Shown one piece after another: positions 35,337-48,033 of a DNA stretch of 64,000 nt. The stretch lies in assembly GCF_002443255.2 (NCBI RefSeq), contig NW_019211457.1, positions 22,945,709 to 23,009,708 of the forward strand, read 5' to 3'. How positions within the stretch are numbered: the stretch's first letter is position 1; every line of letters begins with the position of its first letter. The translations under genes and the position numbers were made by a program. This DNA is from Varroa destructor. Its lineage: Eukaryota > Arthropoda > Arachnida > Mesostigmata > Varroidae. A model generated the notes under the pieces. That model was not told where the DNA came from and did no database searches. It saw only the letters and a program-made list of their open reading frames with translations.

Positions 35337-38300
35337 GTTTCAGGTTCCGCCAGACCATTGCTTGCTCGAAACATCCTAACTGGTTGAATTGACTTCATTT
35401 ACTTGGAGTTTATTTCAATGACTTGTGTTCTTTTTTTCTAGAACCGAAGTGTATATATAGAGTTATGTCTTTACAACTGTCGTCAGTAATCGGTCACTAA
35501 ACCGTATAAAGGACTGATCTTGTGTGGTTTATTAAGAATGGGCGTTTCCCTTCGATCGCGATACGAAAACCTGCTGTTCGAGCTCGCAAAATAGTTGCAA
35601 GTAATAATCAGTTTATCTACTGATAAATGCCTGCGCGTCAAAAGTTTGGAGGCTACTGAATTTCGAAATGACGTGGCCCTCGAATACACTTCAAGTGTGC
35701 GCGTCTTTTACCGTAACCCGGCTCGGGGGTCAAAGGATGAAGGGGACTTTCGTACTGGAAATGAAGTTACTGAAGCATATTCATTACTCAGTATCATGAG
35801 GTTTTTCCGGCTTTCCAGAAGCTAAACAAATACGCTAAGAGCTGTTCGACTTACGCAAACTGGGCTTCGGCACAGTAGCAACAATGACATAGCTACCGAA
35901 AAACGGGAAATGCTATCCTAGGGAGGCTGGAACTTGCAGTGATTATAGACTGATATATAGGTGCACGAGTCTGAACACTGCATTTACAAGTGCAATACGG
36001 TCTCTATGAAATAATATCGTTTTGCCAACAGAGCATTTATACGCAAGCATAAGATGTTTATTTAAATAAAACCAAACGGTCGTCTAGTTTGGGATATCGG
36101 ATCGTCGACAAAATGTTGATAGTTTTGAGCCAAAATTAATATAAACATTTTCTGTATTTTAAAATAATACTACTAAGCTAAATATTCGTTACTTTGCTAA
36201 ATGAACTTCTGCCATTTTTCTGGTAGCAGCATAAATGCATTGCTGTAGAACGTCTGTGGCTTCTGGGAACAAAAATTGTCACTGACGGTCTTTGCATCTG
36301 TCTGTTGGAACAAAATGAACACCACTAAGAGAGATCTGTAGAGACCGAAACAGATGATCCTGTGGTAATGTACGATCCGGGCTACATTTCGGATATATTC
36401 AAATTTGCCACACAAGTTCTCTCAGATTTTGCTGGGAAGTTACATCCTTTAACTTGTGATAGAAGACGACACTTCTTCTGTCGACTAGTTCCACGTTTTA
36501 CGACGTTTTACTAACTTGTTGTAATCTTGTTAGTTGCTAGTTAGAATCGTTTTGCCACTCATAGTGCACGACTCTTTTCCAATGGCACCGAGTACCTAAC
36601 ATCTTTGAGGTCAGTTTAGCCTTTGTCACAGGTTGCGAAGCGAATTTTCTTTATTCTACACATAATTGTTCCATGTGATCTATTTGTCATTAGCGGTGAT
36701 CAACCGTTTAGGAAATGGCCCACTATTGCTTCTTTTCTGTGAAGATCGAACAGTTTTTTTACGTTAGTTCGTCTTGTACCTAAACATTGAGCTTTTTATG
36801 TAGCAAGCTTTCTTCAAAACATTTGATAATAAATGTTTGGTTTCCTAGCGATATTATGACTGCCCACATACCAACTTTGCTTAACTTTTGTCATAATTTT
36901 TTCAACTTTTCCGTATTTGCCCGACCATAACGAAGGTCAACATTTCCAAAACAGAACAATTTTTGGATTGTTTCCTCCAGTAATGCATCTTGATCATGAA
37001 CAGTACAAATTTTTCTACGGGCCTGACTTCATAATAAAGATGTAAACATAGCAAACTTTTCAAGACGCTCTATCTGAAGTCCGAACGCATGTATTTTTAA
37101 CATACCTACTACTGCCAAGCCTCGTTCTTCAAACAGCATCGATGCTAGCTGGACGTGTCTGACATTACCTGAGATGTGTGCTCTTGAAGCCACTTGGGTA
37201 GAAGAACGGTTAATACGGATTCGACAACAAACATCAAGAGTTGTCTTGTGTGGGTATAATACCCATTGTTGAAGCTACCTTTATTCGGTCGATCGCTGCT
37301 GGTCCTCAATTTCAGTGGTATCTAATATCGAAAAGCCAATAGGTCCTGACAAACTTCTATAAATTCCTGAAGGAAATTTTACCCGTCGAATATTTACAAA
37401 CAATTTACCTTCTAAGCTCTACGTGTTTTACCTTTGTATTAGGCAATCTACCTCCAACAATTGGAGACTGCGACTCACAACAAAGCGCCGACATAGCTAT
37501 TTTTCTATTTTGTGCAATAGATGTGCGAAAACTATGCGAGTGTTTCAATGGAAGGCTGGAGGAAAGGAGACTAGCTTAAAAGAGAGGTTTGGCAATAACG
37601 AAAGCACAGAGAGGCCAGGCAAAGGCAAACGTAAATGAATCGTGCAGACTAGGGCGGTTCTGGTACGTAGGCCAAACAGGGGAAAGGGCTTACTTCAACG
37701 AGGCAGCATTTTCTTGTTTCTTCCATTTATGTGGCTGTTTAGCGGCACGACTAACTATCTGCTGGACGTAACTCGATTAGAGAGCGTGCGGTAGGCGTCG
37801 ATGATGTGAAACAGGGAACACCAAAATATAGTTGTCGCACACGCTTGTTGGCCATATCTGTCTGTGGCTGCTGTTCGCGCACACATATGTTGATTTATGG
37901 AGTTATGTTTATATGAAAAAACAGTGTGTAGACATCCTACCCGACGTTGCTAGGCAGTCACCGAAATTCGTGCACTTAACGACTTATGCTTGCTCGCCAG
38001 AAACCCAATAGCCGTGAAACAGCCCAGGTAATGTGACGGGGATCCATGGAACAGTTCGGTATAGGAACAGGCTTATGCAGAACACGTTCACGTTTTGGTT
38101 ACCCTGGCAGAATGCAGACATTTGGGACAGCCAGAAAACCCGTGATTTATGGGCAACAGACTTGTATCGGTTGGCCCTACACCTGGTATATGATGTAACA
38201 CTAAGGTCCGATCTAATCCGACGCAGACGTAGGTAAACCTGGATGTGCCAGCATCATAACTTACGTAAATAAATCATTCTAACCAGATATAAGGAACTGT

Positions 38301-38923
38301 GTGTCTATTACTGCATTTGAGTGTGTAGACTCGGTGTCTGTTTGTGTATCTTACACATTACATTTCACAAGAAAATTTTGCTTTTTTCTATTGTAAGCTG
38401 TTCGGGCTCAGGCTGACCGACGCATCTGTAATGGCGCGAACCTCAAAACAATTTTGATGCTAGGGTACTTTGTTTTTCCACGGAGCGTTGAATTTTCCCT
38501 TTCCTTACTCATAATCTCACTGAGCTGTTGTTGTTTTTTTCATGTTAGTTGTTACGCGCTACCTTTTGTTCGCGATGCATTCGCCTGGCCTGGCCGTCCA
38601 CTAGCCCACTTGCTGTAAAAACTGCTTTTTTTTTCTCTAGTTGTCTATATATACTATACGAAGCAGTTAACTACTAAAGCCAGCCTTTATTTTAAGTTAT
38701 CTTAGAGAGGGTTTAGTCTAAAGTCTTAAGGGTGCCGTCAAGCACCCATACTGAGTAGGACAAGACCTAGAACGCGTGGCAGCGTCTTTGTACAGAGAAT
38801 AAGCAGACGAGATATACAGCTTACCCTTTTCAACGTTTGTGGGGCCTATCCCAAAACGCGACGTTGTCATTGATCAAAGTAGCTATTCGCGTAGTTAACA
38901 GTGTTGCAAGATTATACGTACCT

Positions 38924-38927
<4 letters not shown>

Positions 38928-38955
<28 letters not shown>
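38928..38955. repeat. (AT)n microsatellite, about 13 units
   Basis: Alternating AT tract, perfect apart from its edges. It lies at the end of a short reverse frame whose repeated Tyr-Ile residues are simply this repeat translated. Confidence 0.95.
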
Positions 38956-38960
<5 letters not shown>

Positions 38961-40461
38961 GTGTGATGTCGGCATCGTAATTAGTCCCGGATAAGCCCAT
39001 GGTGAACATGGTTCTTATATATGCCTTTTCGTTTTGGTTTCCTGTATACTTTTTGCAACTCCACCAATGACCAGCTGTTTCACGAGAAATACATTTTACC
39101 CTGAAAAGCAATGTCTACAGCAGAAATACTACGCAATTGCACTCATGTAGTAAGTTCACACGGCACCGGTTCGACGGTGCTCATAAGGAACCGGTAGATG
39201 TGTCTAATCCTATTACGAGTAGAAATAAGTGACTTGTCCTGTGTTTAGGTAAACGGTCTAACACGCAAGGTTTGGTTTAAGCTTTCTAGTTCATTGGTTG
39301 CCCTATATGGTTGGGTTGCTTTTCCTAGCCATCTTTCAATCCTTTCAATTAGCATATAGGGTAAGTAAACATTTTAAGTTAAGCTGACAGATTCGTTACA
39401 GGAACCTTTCCGAAACCGCTCTTTGTAGAAGAAAAGCTTGGTATGGTTAGACGTTGTTAAATGCCCCAGGGGCATGCATATCTCGTGAGAACACCTTCAC
39501 GTCTGCTACGACTGACGCTTTCATTGAAATTTACCCAAGTTTTTTTTTGCTAGACGTAGCCACGATTTGACGTGGATTGTAGCTCAAAAATTAAAAGAAA
39601 ACCTAGTTATTCATAGAATTCGTAAATACAAGAGAGGTCAAAAGCGATTTGCTTAGCTTCTGCTAGTTTGTGCTGTTTATTATTCTACTATTATCTAACA
39701 GTTTTTCAATGCATGGCGTATCAACTCATCCAACAAGAGGCCCAATTATTTTTTACGCAAGTTCGTCCGTAATCATCCGTAAACGTCACTGAATTGCGCT
39801 CACGTTCTATTTAGATACTTAAAACAGGACGTCTGTATCATCTTGAAGTGTGTTCAAGTTTCGTCCCAGGACCCTATAGAAACTGCGAACTAAAACAATG
39901 ACCAGCCAGCTTTGGGGCGCAGACGCTATATAAGAGCGTATCGTCGATAGCAAAGAATAGCCCTCTGTTTGAAGGGAAAAATGCGTCGGGATTACTTCTA
40001 AGGTACCAATAAATGTCAAGCTTCAATGTACTCCAGTGTACTCGGAACAGGAAAACGAAAAACCAAATGAAGAAATAGCATAATTGAAAGTTGTCTAGTC
40101 AAGCCTCATCTCTCCTTCGTGGTGTTTTTGTCTTGCTGCAGACCTAAGAGCTGTGGCCATTCTTCAAAGCATTATTGCCCTCCATGGATCTTTATTATCG
40201 CTGAAACTATGACCCTAGCGTGCACATCAACAAAATATATCAAACGACCTCATCGTTTCGCGGTCCGTCTGCAATATGACTCCAGGAGGGGTGCGACTTT
40301 GTTAGAACCTTGAAAATAGCGCGGACCCCCTTGTACTCTATTGTAAACGTACATGTATCCTATAGTACGCAGACAAACCTAATTGTGTATAGAACTGCCT
40401 GAGCCCCAAAATAGAAAATTGTAGTGCGAATGACGAAATAGGTAAGAGAAAACAAAAAATC

Positions 40462-40479
40462 TATATATATATATATATA
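40462..40479. repeat. (TA)9 microsatellite
   Basis: With its flanking C and G it forms a 20-bp perfect palindrome (40461-40480). Simple sequence. Confidence 0.95.
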
Positions 40480-41294
40480 GACGAAGCCTCTGGAAGAAAT
40501 GAAGCACTGCAATGGAAAATGGGTGCGAAGGCTAGCTACGAAGCAAACAATACTGACAATAATAGAGAATGATTAATAGTATTTAGAATCTAGACTAAAA
40601 AACAAAGTTAATTGAAAGTTCTTAGCAGCGATGAGGTTAATGTCATCGATAATATATAATCGTTTGTGAACGCGCATTACTATTTCATAAGCAAGGAATG
40701 ATAGGGTCAGCCTACGTATGCGACTAAACATTGACCATACGATTAGTACCAACCTTTTGTCCTATTTTGCCTTATCTTAACTACCTATATTCTGTACGGT
40801 ACCTGTTACGTTCAGTTAGCTGCACTACAATGTCGTGCTTGTCCTAATCACAGCGAGATTTAATAATTGCGTACAGTATGTCGGTCCAGTCTGTTATATG
40901 TCGCGTACGGCGCAGGCGCGAAGGTGCGACGATCTCAGTTTGGAGCTTTGATCGTCGTTTCGCCAACGAATGCACTAGGCTTTGTTACGTCTGATAAGTG
41001 ATCTCGATGTATGGATACCTACAGGGCGATACGCTTACGTCGATTCTAACATGGCTTTAAACAAGCTACAATCCTTATTATCATGCACTATTCAGTAGAC
41101 ATGAGACAACTGACAAAAGGCTTGCTTGTCAGTTTAGCAGGAAAAGTAAGACGAACATAGGCGGCAAATTTGGCTTAGCTAGTTTTACATAAGGTATAAA
41201 TGTAAATTTTAAAAGACCAGGTAACTTAAATATTAATAAACTTATTTACAACATGCCTAAATAGTGACAGCAACAATTCAATAAAACGGGTAAA

Positions 41295-41516
41295 ATGAAT
41301 AGCGCAGATTCTGTTCATTACCGCAGTGAGCAACGACCTGATAGGCCAGTTAGAGTCAATACTGTGCCCAGGCCTAAAGGACGTGAAAATCTTCCTATAT
41401 CAGGTAGCATAGGCAGAATACTACGCAGTCGGATATTGTACAAAGCAAGACTCACTGAGCCACGAAGAACAGGATCAGAAGCGTCCTTGCCTTGCTCTCA
41501 GTACAAATTGGATTGA
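41295..41516 (+). CDS. Unassigned 73-codon basic protein frame
   Basis: The ATG at 41295 lies in AAAATGAAT, a good start context for many invertebrates, fungi and protists. The product is strongly basic and hydrophilic, rich in Arg, Pro and Ser (PDRPVRVNTVPRPKGRE), with no hydrophobic core, signal or motif. Such a composition suits a disordered nucleic-acid-binding protein or nothing at all. It ends at a TGA. No splice sites stand out. Confidence 0.15.
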   Translation: MNSADSVHYRSEQRPDRPVRVNTVPRPKGRENLPISGSIGRILRSRILYKARLTEPRRTGSEASLPCSQYKLD

Positions 41517-44500
41517 CACGCCCTGCAATGGCTCGTTCGTAGCTAGCTACGCTAGACAAGATCAGCAGTATCACTCTTTTTCTTGTAGGACCTTGAAAGG
41601 TATCAAGCGTTTTCTAAAGTTATTACAAGCACATGTTGTTAGGAGGGATTAAACGATTTATTTACTAAGTGAATCATACCCAAATTAAGCTTGTTTTAGA
41701 TAGCGTATGATAGAGAGGATAAATGGTAATGTTGTGAGGTGCCTATATAAAAACGACTGAAATGATGAGTTTTTTTTTTAGCAAAGTTGAAAGAGGCGAC
41801 GAATTTGTTAGTCCTTAGTTTTCTACTAGCGTAACGCTTAAAGCCTATTCCGTTCATTTGATGGCCTAATCGGAATACCGTTATCGTTCATAATTTTCCC
41901 TATTTGTGTTCGTCTTATACGAAGTTAGCCGAATTAAAAGCTTTAGTCAATACATTTTACCTTTCACGATGCAAACCGATAGTAAAACAAGGATATTATC
42001 CAGGAAAGAAGCGTATGCTGGGCGAAGGTCGAAGCTTAGTCTAAAGCATAGTTGCAGCGTACGATGCGCGAAGGACTAAAAAAAGCGCCATAAAGGCAAT
42101 AATAACCTAGATGGTAAGACTTGAAAATTCAAAAATTTGGCGCGTTTTCTATAGCGACAAACCTGTTCGTTTGGAACTGTATTTAGATCCGTTGGTTGAT
42201 TTAGAGCGTTTGGTGTTCGTTGTTGAATCCTAATCAAGAGATGTGTATAAACTCACTGCTCGCTAAATTTCGTACTAACTGACATAAATCAAATGATAGA
42301 ATGGTGGTGCATTGATGACGCATCGATTCCACTGCAGTGATACGATCTCTTGCCCAGGTCTACAGCATGAGTAATTCAGTACACTCGTGTTACATAATAA
42401 ACGCGTAACACGATGCTTTTCAGCCTCCTAACGTCTGAAGCCGACCAGAAGCTTCGTTTCACAGCAAACCCATGTAGGGTACGCACACATATGCACACCC
42501 ACGCATTTAGTATGTTGTGATGTAGCCAGGTTACGACAACTGCAAGTATATCGGCTTGCGGCTGTAGAGCTTCCGAAAATAAAAAACCTAGACAAGTTTA
42601 ATGCCATTTTGCCATCTGATACCGTAAGACGTGCTCGCCGTACACGCCGTATATGCTGCAACAAAAACATCGAAAACAAATGCGGAACGCACGCAAAATG
42701 ATCCGTTCGTTGTTACGTTATCTCCCCCAATCTTCGTTAAACCCTTTCCGTTTTGAGGCACATTAAGGCAGTCAGATAGTTAAGTGGTGACGTCGTTGTG
42801 AATTGCGAAAGATTTCAGAAAATTGCGCTTCCTCAGTCTGAATATTATACTTCCAATTACTAGGGATATACAAGAGAAAAAATTAAATGCCAAAACCCAG
42901 ATAAGCTAAAACATTCTCCTTTCAGTAAGACTGTGTGTACTACGAGGCGGAAATGATCGCTTTGCATAGCGCTGTCAACTTCCCCGGAAGGACCGCATCA
43001 ACACATCGGGGTACTTTGCGATTGCCTAGCGGTACCTGTTTAAGGTCAAATCACTGTTTCCAGAGTTCTTTACATTCGCTTAAATTGTCTGTTAACAACA
43101 ATAGGCCTGCGCTAGTTATATATGTTGTGTTATATATATATAGTGCATAGAAACAAATGTTGCTTCATGATTGTTCTCCATGCCAATAGGGCGTTTATAC
43201 AACGCTTTTGGGTCTCAGTTTTTGGTACAGTATTGTTGGGCTATATAGTATGTATCTCAATCGTACGTTGTTGATACATTCGAGCGTCTGTTTATCAATG
43301 GCGTCGAATCTTTCAGGGATTAGTAAGGTTTCTAGTCTTACTTTTCAGCATTGACGGCAGCGTGTTTTGCATGCGGATTTCCAATATTCTTAACTGTTTT
43401 CTTCCAAGTGTAGACAGCGTACGGGCGGGCGCTGCACACGTCCGTTTGAATAGCCTGATACGCAAGGCGAGTCTTTCACAACAAATGAACGTAAGAATAG
43501 AGTGACTGCTCGGAGAACTATAGCTGTTATTCATAGATCGATTCTCGTGGAAACCTTTAAACCGCAGATAGCTCTTATTATATGTAGGTTAAGTACATAG
43601 AATTTGCATGATTAAAATTTCGGTACCTTGTGATGTAGAAAAGCGCACTTTTCAATCATTAATTCTCTCTATTGATTTACTCGAAGAACTTGTCTAGGGT
43701 ATATTGCTACAGTAGGCCGTCATTGTCTTTACCGACTCTCATATAATTTTACATCATTTGCATGCATTTTTACAACTACTAATATATAAATTATTGAATT
43801 TATACATAAAATATACGTGAAAGATCCCAGAATTGGGGCTTGAGGACAACCGGAGATGGCTATAATTACATCCAAGTATTTTCCTCTAACACGGAAGATA
43901 CAGTCGCTCATAGAACTTTGAATCTCTCTCACCAGTCGATCGTCGACGCTGAAACGGGGAAATATCTTAAGAAGCTTGAAATGGCTCGTTCGTATTCTGA
44001 TTTGAAGTCAAAATACATTGCGTCATAACACTGAGACGTGTTGATCGTTTCGCTTATTCGAAGCCGTAGTAGCCAGTAGCTGCGGATCTGTACTCATTCT
44101 GGTCTGTGAGCGAACTGAGCATCAGATATCAATTTTTGCCCGTTAGCGTTTTCATCTACTGCGGCAGAGATGATGCCTTCTAGCAGTTTTCATGCTACAA
44201 CAGTTAGCGATACTGGTTTCTTGTCGGTAGGCTTAACGTTAAGTTCCCTCTTGTGCACCCGGCACACTGTAGCTGCTCAGAGCACCTTTAATGGTCGCCT
44301 AAGAAATTGTAAAAGGAGTTCTGAGCCTTTTAAGTAAGTTTACCCAGAGTCTCCTTATTTTTGAACTGCAATTCCTTCAAGTTCTTGAGTGTCTTTCTTA
44401 GGATAACATTTACATCATGGACAGTAGATTGGAGTGGGCCTTCAGTAAGCAGTGAAGGATGTAATTAGCTACGCTACAGCAATTCGTCCTTCGATGGATA

Positions 44501-46084
44501 CATAGATTTAAACGAAATAGTGAGTGTTTATGCTATTTGGCGGTCGCCCGTCACTATTGTTTGGTTCGGGAATCCAATAGAGCTTAGTACATCCTACGCA
44601 GTAGTTTTTGTATTCTTATATAATTGTGAATCGCTTCCGAGTCACTGTTTTGCATATGCTGTGGTTTCTGACTACTCGTTATCTCTTGATCGCTTTATTT
44701 CAATTCAATCCCTTCTTTCATAGTTCTTATAGTTTTCTCACGTATGATTGTTAGAAAGCAACGTCGAATCTGCTATCACTGCTACGAATTTCCATTTTTT
44801 AACTGTTATAGGGGGAACATGGTTTTGGTTCCCTAAGTGTTTGTATAGGCCGCCGCACAGTTGCCCTTGCCTTCACAGACGGTGGTCACACCGCAGGTTC
44901 CGTAGCTGTGGCCGAACCTTGTTGAGCTAGCTTATACGATGCTGTGTTTATAGACGCATTTTTAGTGGGCGCTGTTTTATTGTTTTGCTATACTGCATAA
45001 AGATTGGTAGTATGATCCCGAACACGGGTGCGTCCTTGGCGTTCAGCTATACTCAGCTTGCGTTGCCAATTGTTGACAGTTCTATGATTAAGAACTCTTA
45101 AACATAGACCATTGATGCGCATTTTGCGAATTTCAATAATTTTTTACCTAGTGGTTGTTTTTATTTGTTAAGGTTTACACCTAGCTCCTTGTTTACTTTG
45201 AAAAAATTATTTGCCCTTCCATAGTTTTTTAAATTCTGGCAGAATTTGCATTAGTTACCTCTTGAGTGGAAACACCTGTGTGTTAATCAGCTGTTGGCTG
45301 CTGTAATCATCCATTGAGCCGTGTGATATACTGCACTGCATTGACAATCTATTGAATCCACATTGCCTGCACACTATTACTGAGATCGGTCGATTTTAAA
45401 CCATCGTATCTTAGCTACATCCGATGTTCACAGATAATTCATTTTTAGCTCGTGTATCTGCTCGCGAAAGTTTGAAGCTGATGCTTCATGAATTCCTACT
45501 AGTCTCCATAACAACGCCGTGTTTATTTGTCACTGCGAGACCTTCACGCAGTCTTTTGAGCTTTTTGCTCTATTTCCCTGGTAGATTGATACACATTTGG
45601 TGGAAACCTACGCTGGTTTGCGGATGATGCCTAAAGTAGCTAATTTTTTAAAGAACACTTTGAAGACACGACTTCTTCGTAATCGACAGATATATGTATA
45701 TTTCCGTTAAGGTCTGGTCCATAAACAAAATACAAGCATCTGGAATTTATTATTCAAACGACTATTTATTTTACTGGTGTACGGATTCATCGTAGCATAT
45801 TTATATCTAAATCTGCATAATAATAATAAATCCAACTATCCAGACGATTCCATTTTATGCCGTATTGAACGAGTGTTACCTAGGTGCCCACGGTATCCTA
45901 CTATAGCGAACTCGATTCTGCCAAGGAATCTGCGCATGGATCAATTTCCTCAAGGAACACCACACAAGAAAGATCAAACAGCCCCACAAACTGACAGCTC
46001 TTTTACACGGAATTATAAAGCACAGACTGTCACTTAGTCCTGGTCTTTATTCAGCTCCTGCCATATAACAGGATTGGCCAGCTA

Positions 46085-46109
46085 CGACCGGCTGTCATTG
46101 AGCCGGTCG
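46085..46109. repeat. Hairpin with 9-bp stem and 7-nt loop
   Basis: CGACCGGCT (46085-46093) pairs perfectly with AGCCGGTCG (46101-46109). It is GC-rich and so stable as RNA. It has no following T run and lies in a GC-richer patch. Chance would give a few 9-bp stems of this kind in 64 kb. Confidence 0.6.
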
Positions 46110-48005
46110 ACTCGGGTAAAGCGGCTATGACAGAGTTCGAGTTCCCGTCCGTCGTGTCGTGTTGCGGCCAGTAGACCGGCGATGAAAAGAGCCTCTGAGA
46201 AGATACCTAGAAACCGGACACGTAGACCTTGCACGCACTTAGTAAGAGTATATGCTAGTCAATAAAACCGCAGATCGGTCGCATTAGTGTTGCCCCACCC
46301 GAATTAGTCCAATACAGTGTTATCTACATAAGAAACCCGTATTAAGCAGTAGTAATAATGGGTCGTTACAGGGGTCATTTAAGCTCTAGCTAGAAGCTAT
46401 TTGGTGCCTTGGAGAAGCTAGATATCACTGGTTCGGGCCCGCCCTCGACATACGCCTACGATACATGCTTAACAAAATAGATAAAGCAATTAGAAAAATT
46501 ATTTTCTATATTTGCTTTTATTTATTCACAAACTACTATTTCTTTATTATAAAAGTGGGTCCAAGTGGCAATATTAATGAGTTGATTTCAGTCGTTAATA
46601 TCGACTGAGCATTTCAATTCAACAGCCTAGCCAGGACAGGTAAACGTAGGACATAACGACATCTTACACAGTTGTTCGATCCTCCAGGTGGCAAACGTGG
46701 TCTAGGGTATGCTTCTAAATGGTGCCGGAGGCGAGCGAAACTGGCAGAAAAGCAGCGCAGACATCCGTATCGCCCTTCCAGCATTGTTTATACCTAAATT
46801 CACTAAGAGCAAAAAATATGGGCGTTTAAAAAAATTATGGGATTGCTAGCGGTAAAGCTCACGAAGCCGTTCTTCCTTATCCATGCAAGCTGTGAACTAA
46901 CTATCCCTGTAAAAACAGATGGTGCGCAGTAGATCGAGCGCGCAAGCCTCTTGTAGGACGGTGGCGGCGCCCTGTTACAAATTTCTCAGCTTTCAAGTGA
47001 CGCTCCATCTGATAATGATAATAATAATAAAGGTGAGTTACGTAACATAAAATAATCGTTTAGCTAATAACGAAATGTTTTCTGAACCTTGTGATACCAT
47101 AATATATTAACGACCTTCCTTATTCGTCCCACGCTAATCGTTTCTACATATCATAGATGAGCACGTGAAGCCTCGGTTTCTTGAAAACCTGTGAGAGTCG
47201 CTATTTTTAATATCAATTTAGCCGTATAGGCCTCATGGTGTTAAAAACACAACAGAAGGTAAAGCTGCTTTCATAATCTGTTTGCTAAAGCGAGTGCATT
47301 TTCGTGAGCCATCCAGAACCCCGTTGATATGAAAGCAAAACAGGAAATTACCATTCCGAAGTGATCGTTGGAACAACCTAAGCACGCGTTAGGGGGGTAT
47401 GACTGTCATAGGAAAGTGGGCTACTCTGTTTTTTTCACTATAATTATTGATTATTGTTTGACAATGTTTGTTTAACTTGGTCATTTTCTAAAAAAAAAAA
47501 CGGAGAAATCACACCAGCGTTGCTGTAAGTGTGCTTATTACAGAAATAAGTTGAAATACACCTTTCAAGTTGTGTATCAAATGCACACAAAACCTACTGA
47601 ATGCAGAAAAAAACACTTCAGAAGAAGTAAAGCCTTACTAAATATCTGTTTACATGTAGTCGCTCGTTGTAATGCTTAAGACGCTAGCTGGAGGATTTTC
47701 AAAATAGAGGTAAACCTTTGTGTTAACGGATCCTGTCCTATTAGAATTTGCTCGTATTTGAAACATCTGCCTATAATTTTAAGTAAGTTATTATATTATA
47801 TTTTATGTTACTTCAACTTACAATCTGAGAACGAAAAAATACGGGAGTGCTCGACGCAGAAAGAAAGCTAAAATAAATATTCCCAACAAACACCGTGATT
47901 GCGGACTACGCCGACGGTACATAGATCTCATTTACACGTAGCGTTTCACTCAGTCTGGTAAGGCTTTATGGCTCGCATGCAGTGTTCTAACCCGTCGTTC
48001 ATTTG

Positions 48006-48033
48006 GACGGAATATTAAAAAAATATTTCCGTC
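48006..48033. repeat. Hairpin, 11-bp stem with one bulge, A5 loop
   Basis: GACGGAATATT (48006-48016) pairs with AATATTTCCGTC (48022-48033) around AAAAA, with one extra T bulged. The symmetry extends across the whole 28 bases. It could be a structured RNA element or a palindromic binding site. There is no supporting context. Confidence 0.65.

Larger units (their letters stand above)
33191..41294. other. Long stretch with no convincing gene
   Basis: About 8 kb of mixed sequence. Candidate frames at 35595-35825 and 38033-38236 (forward) are protein-like only in composition; the second ends in an Arg run followed by GTAAAC, a possible donor. Also present are a 12-bp period repeat (TACAAAATAGTG, 34399-34421), palindromes at 35300-35336, and (AT)n tracts at 38928-38955 and 40462-40479. 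No RNA gene or mobile element was found. Confidence 0.5.

Noticed and set aside
38926..39111. Reverse frame ending in repeated Tyr-Ile
   Set aside because: The end is simply the (AT)n microsatellite translated.
45617..45631. Phe-Ala-Asp-Asp-Ala reading resembling a reverse-transcriptase active site
   Set aside because: It is closed by a stop immediately after (45632) and by another stop about twelve codons upstream, with no other reverse-transcriptase block nearby.
46085..46109. GC-rich hairpin as a bacterial-type terminator
   Set aside because: No T run follows on either strand, and the window is not bacterial in character.
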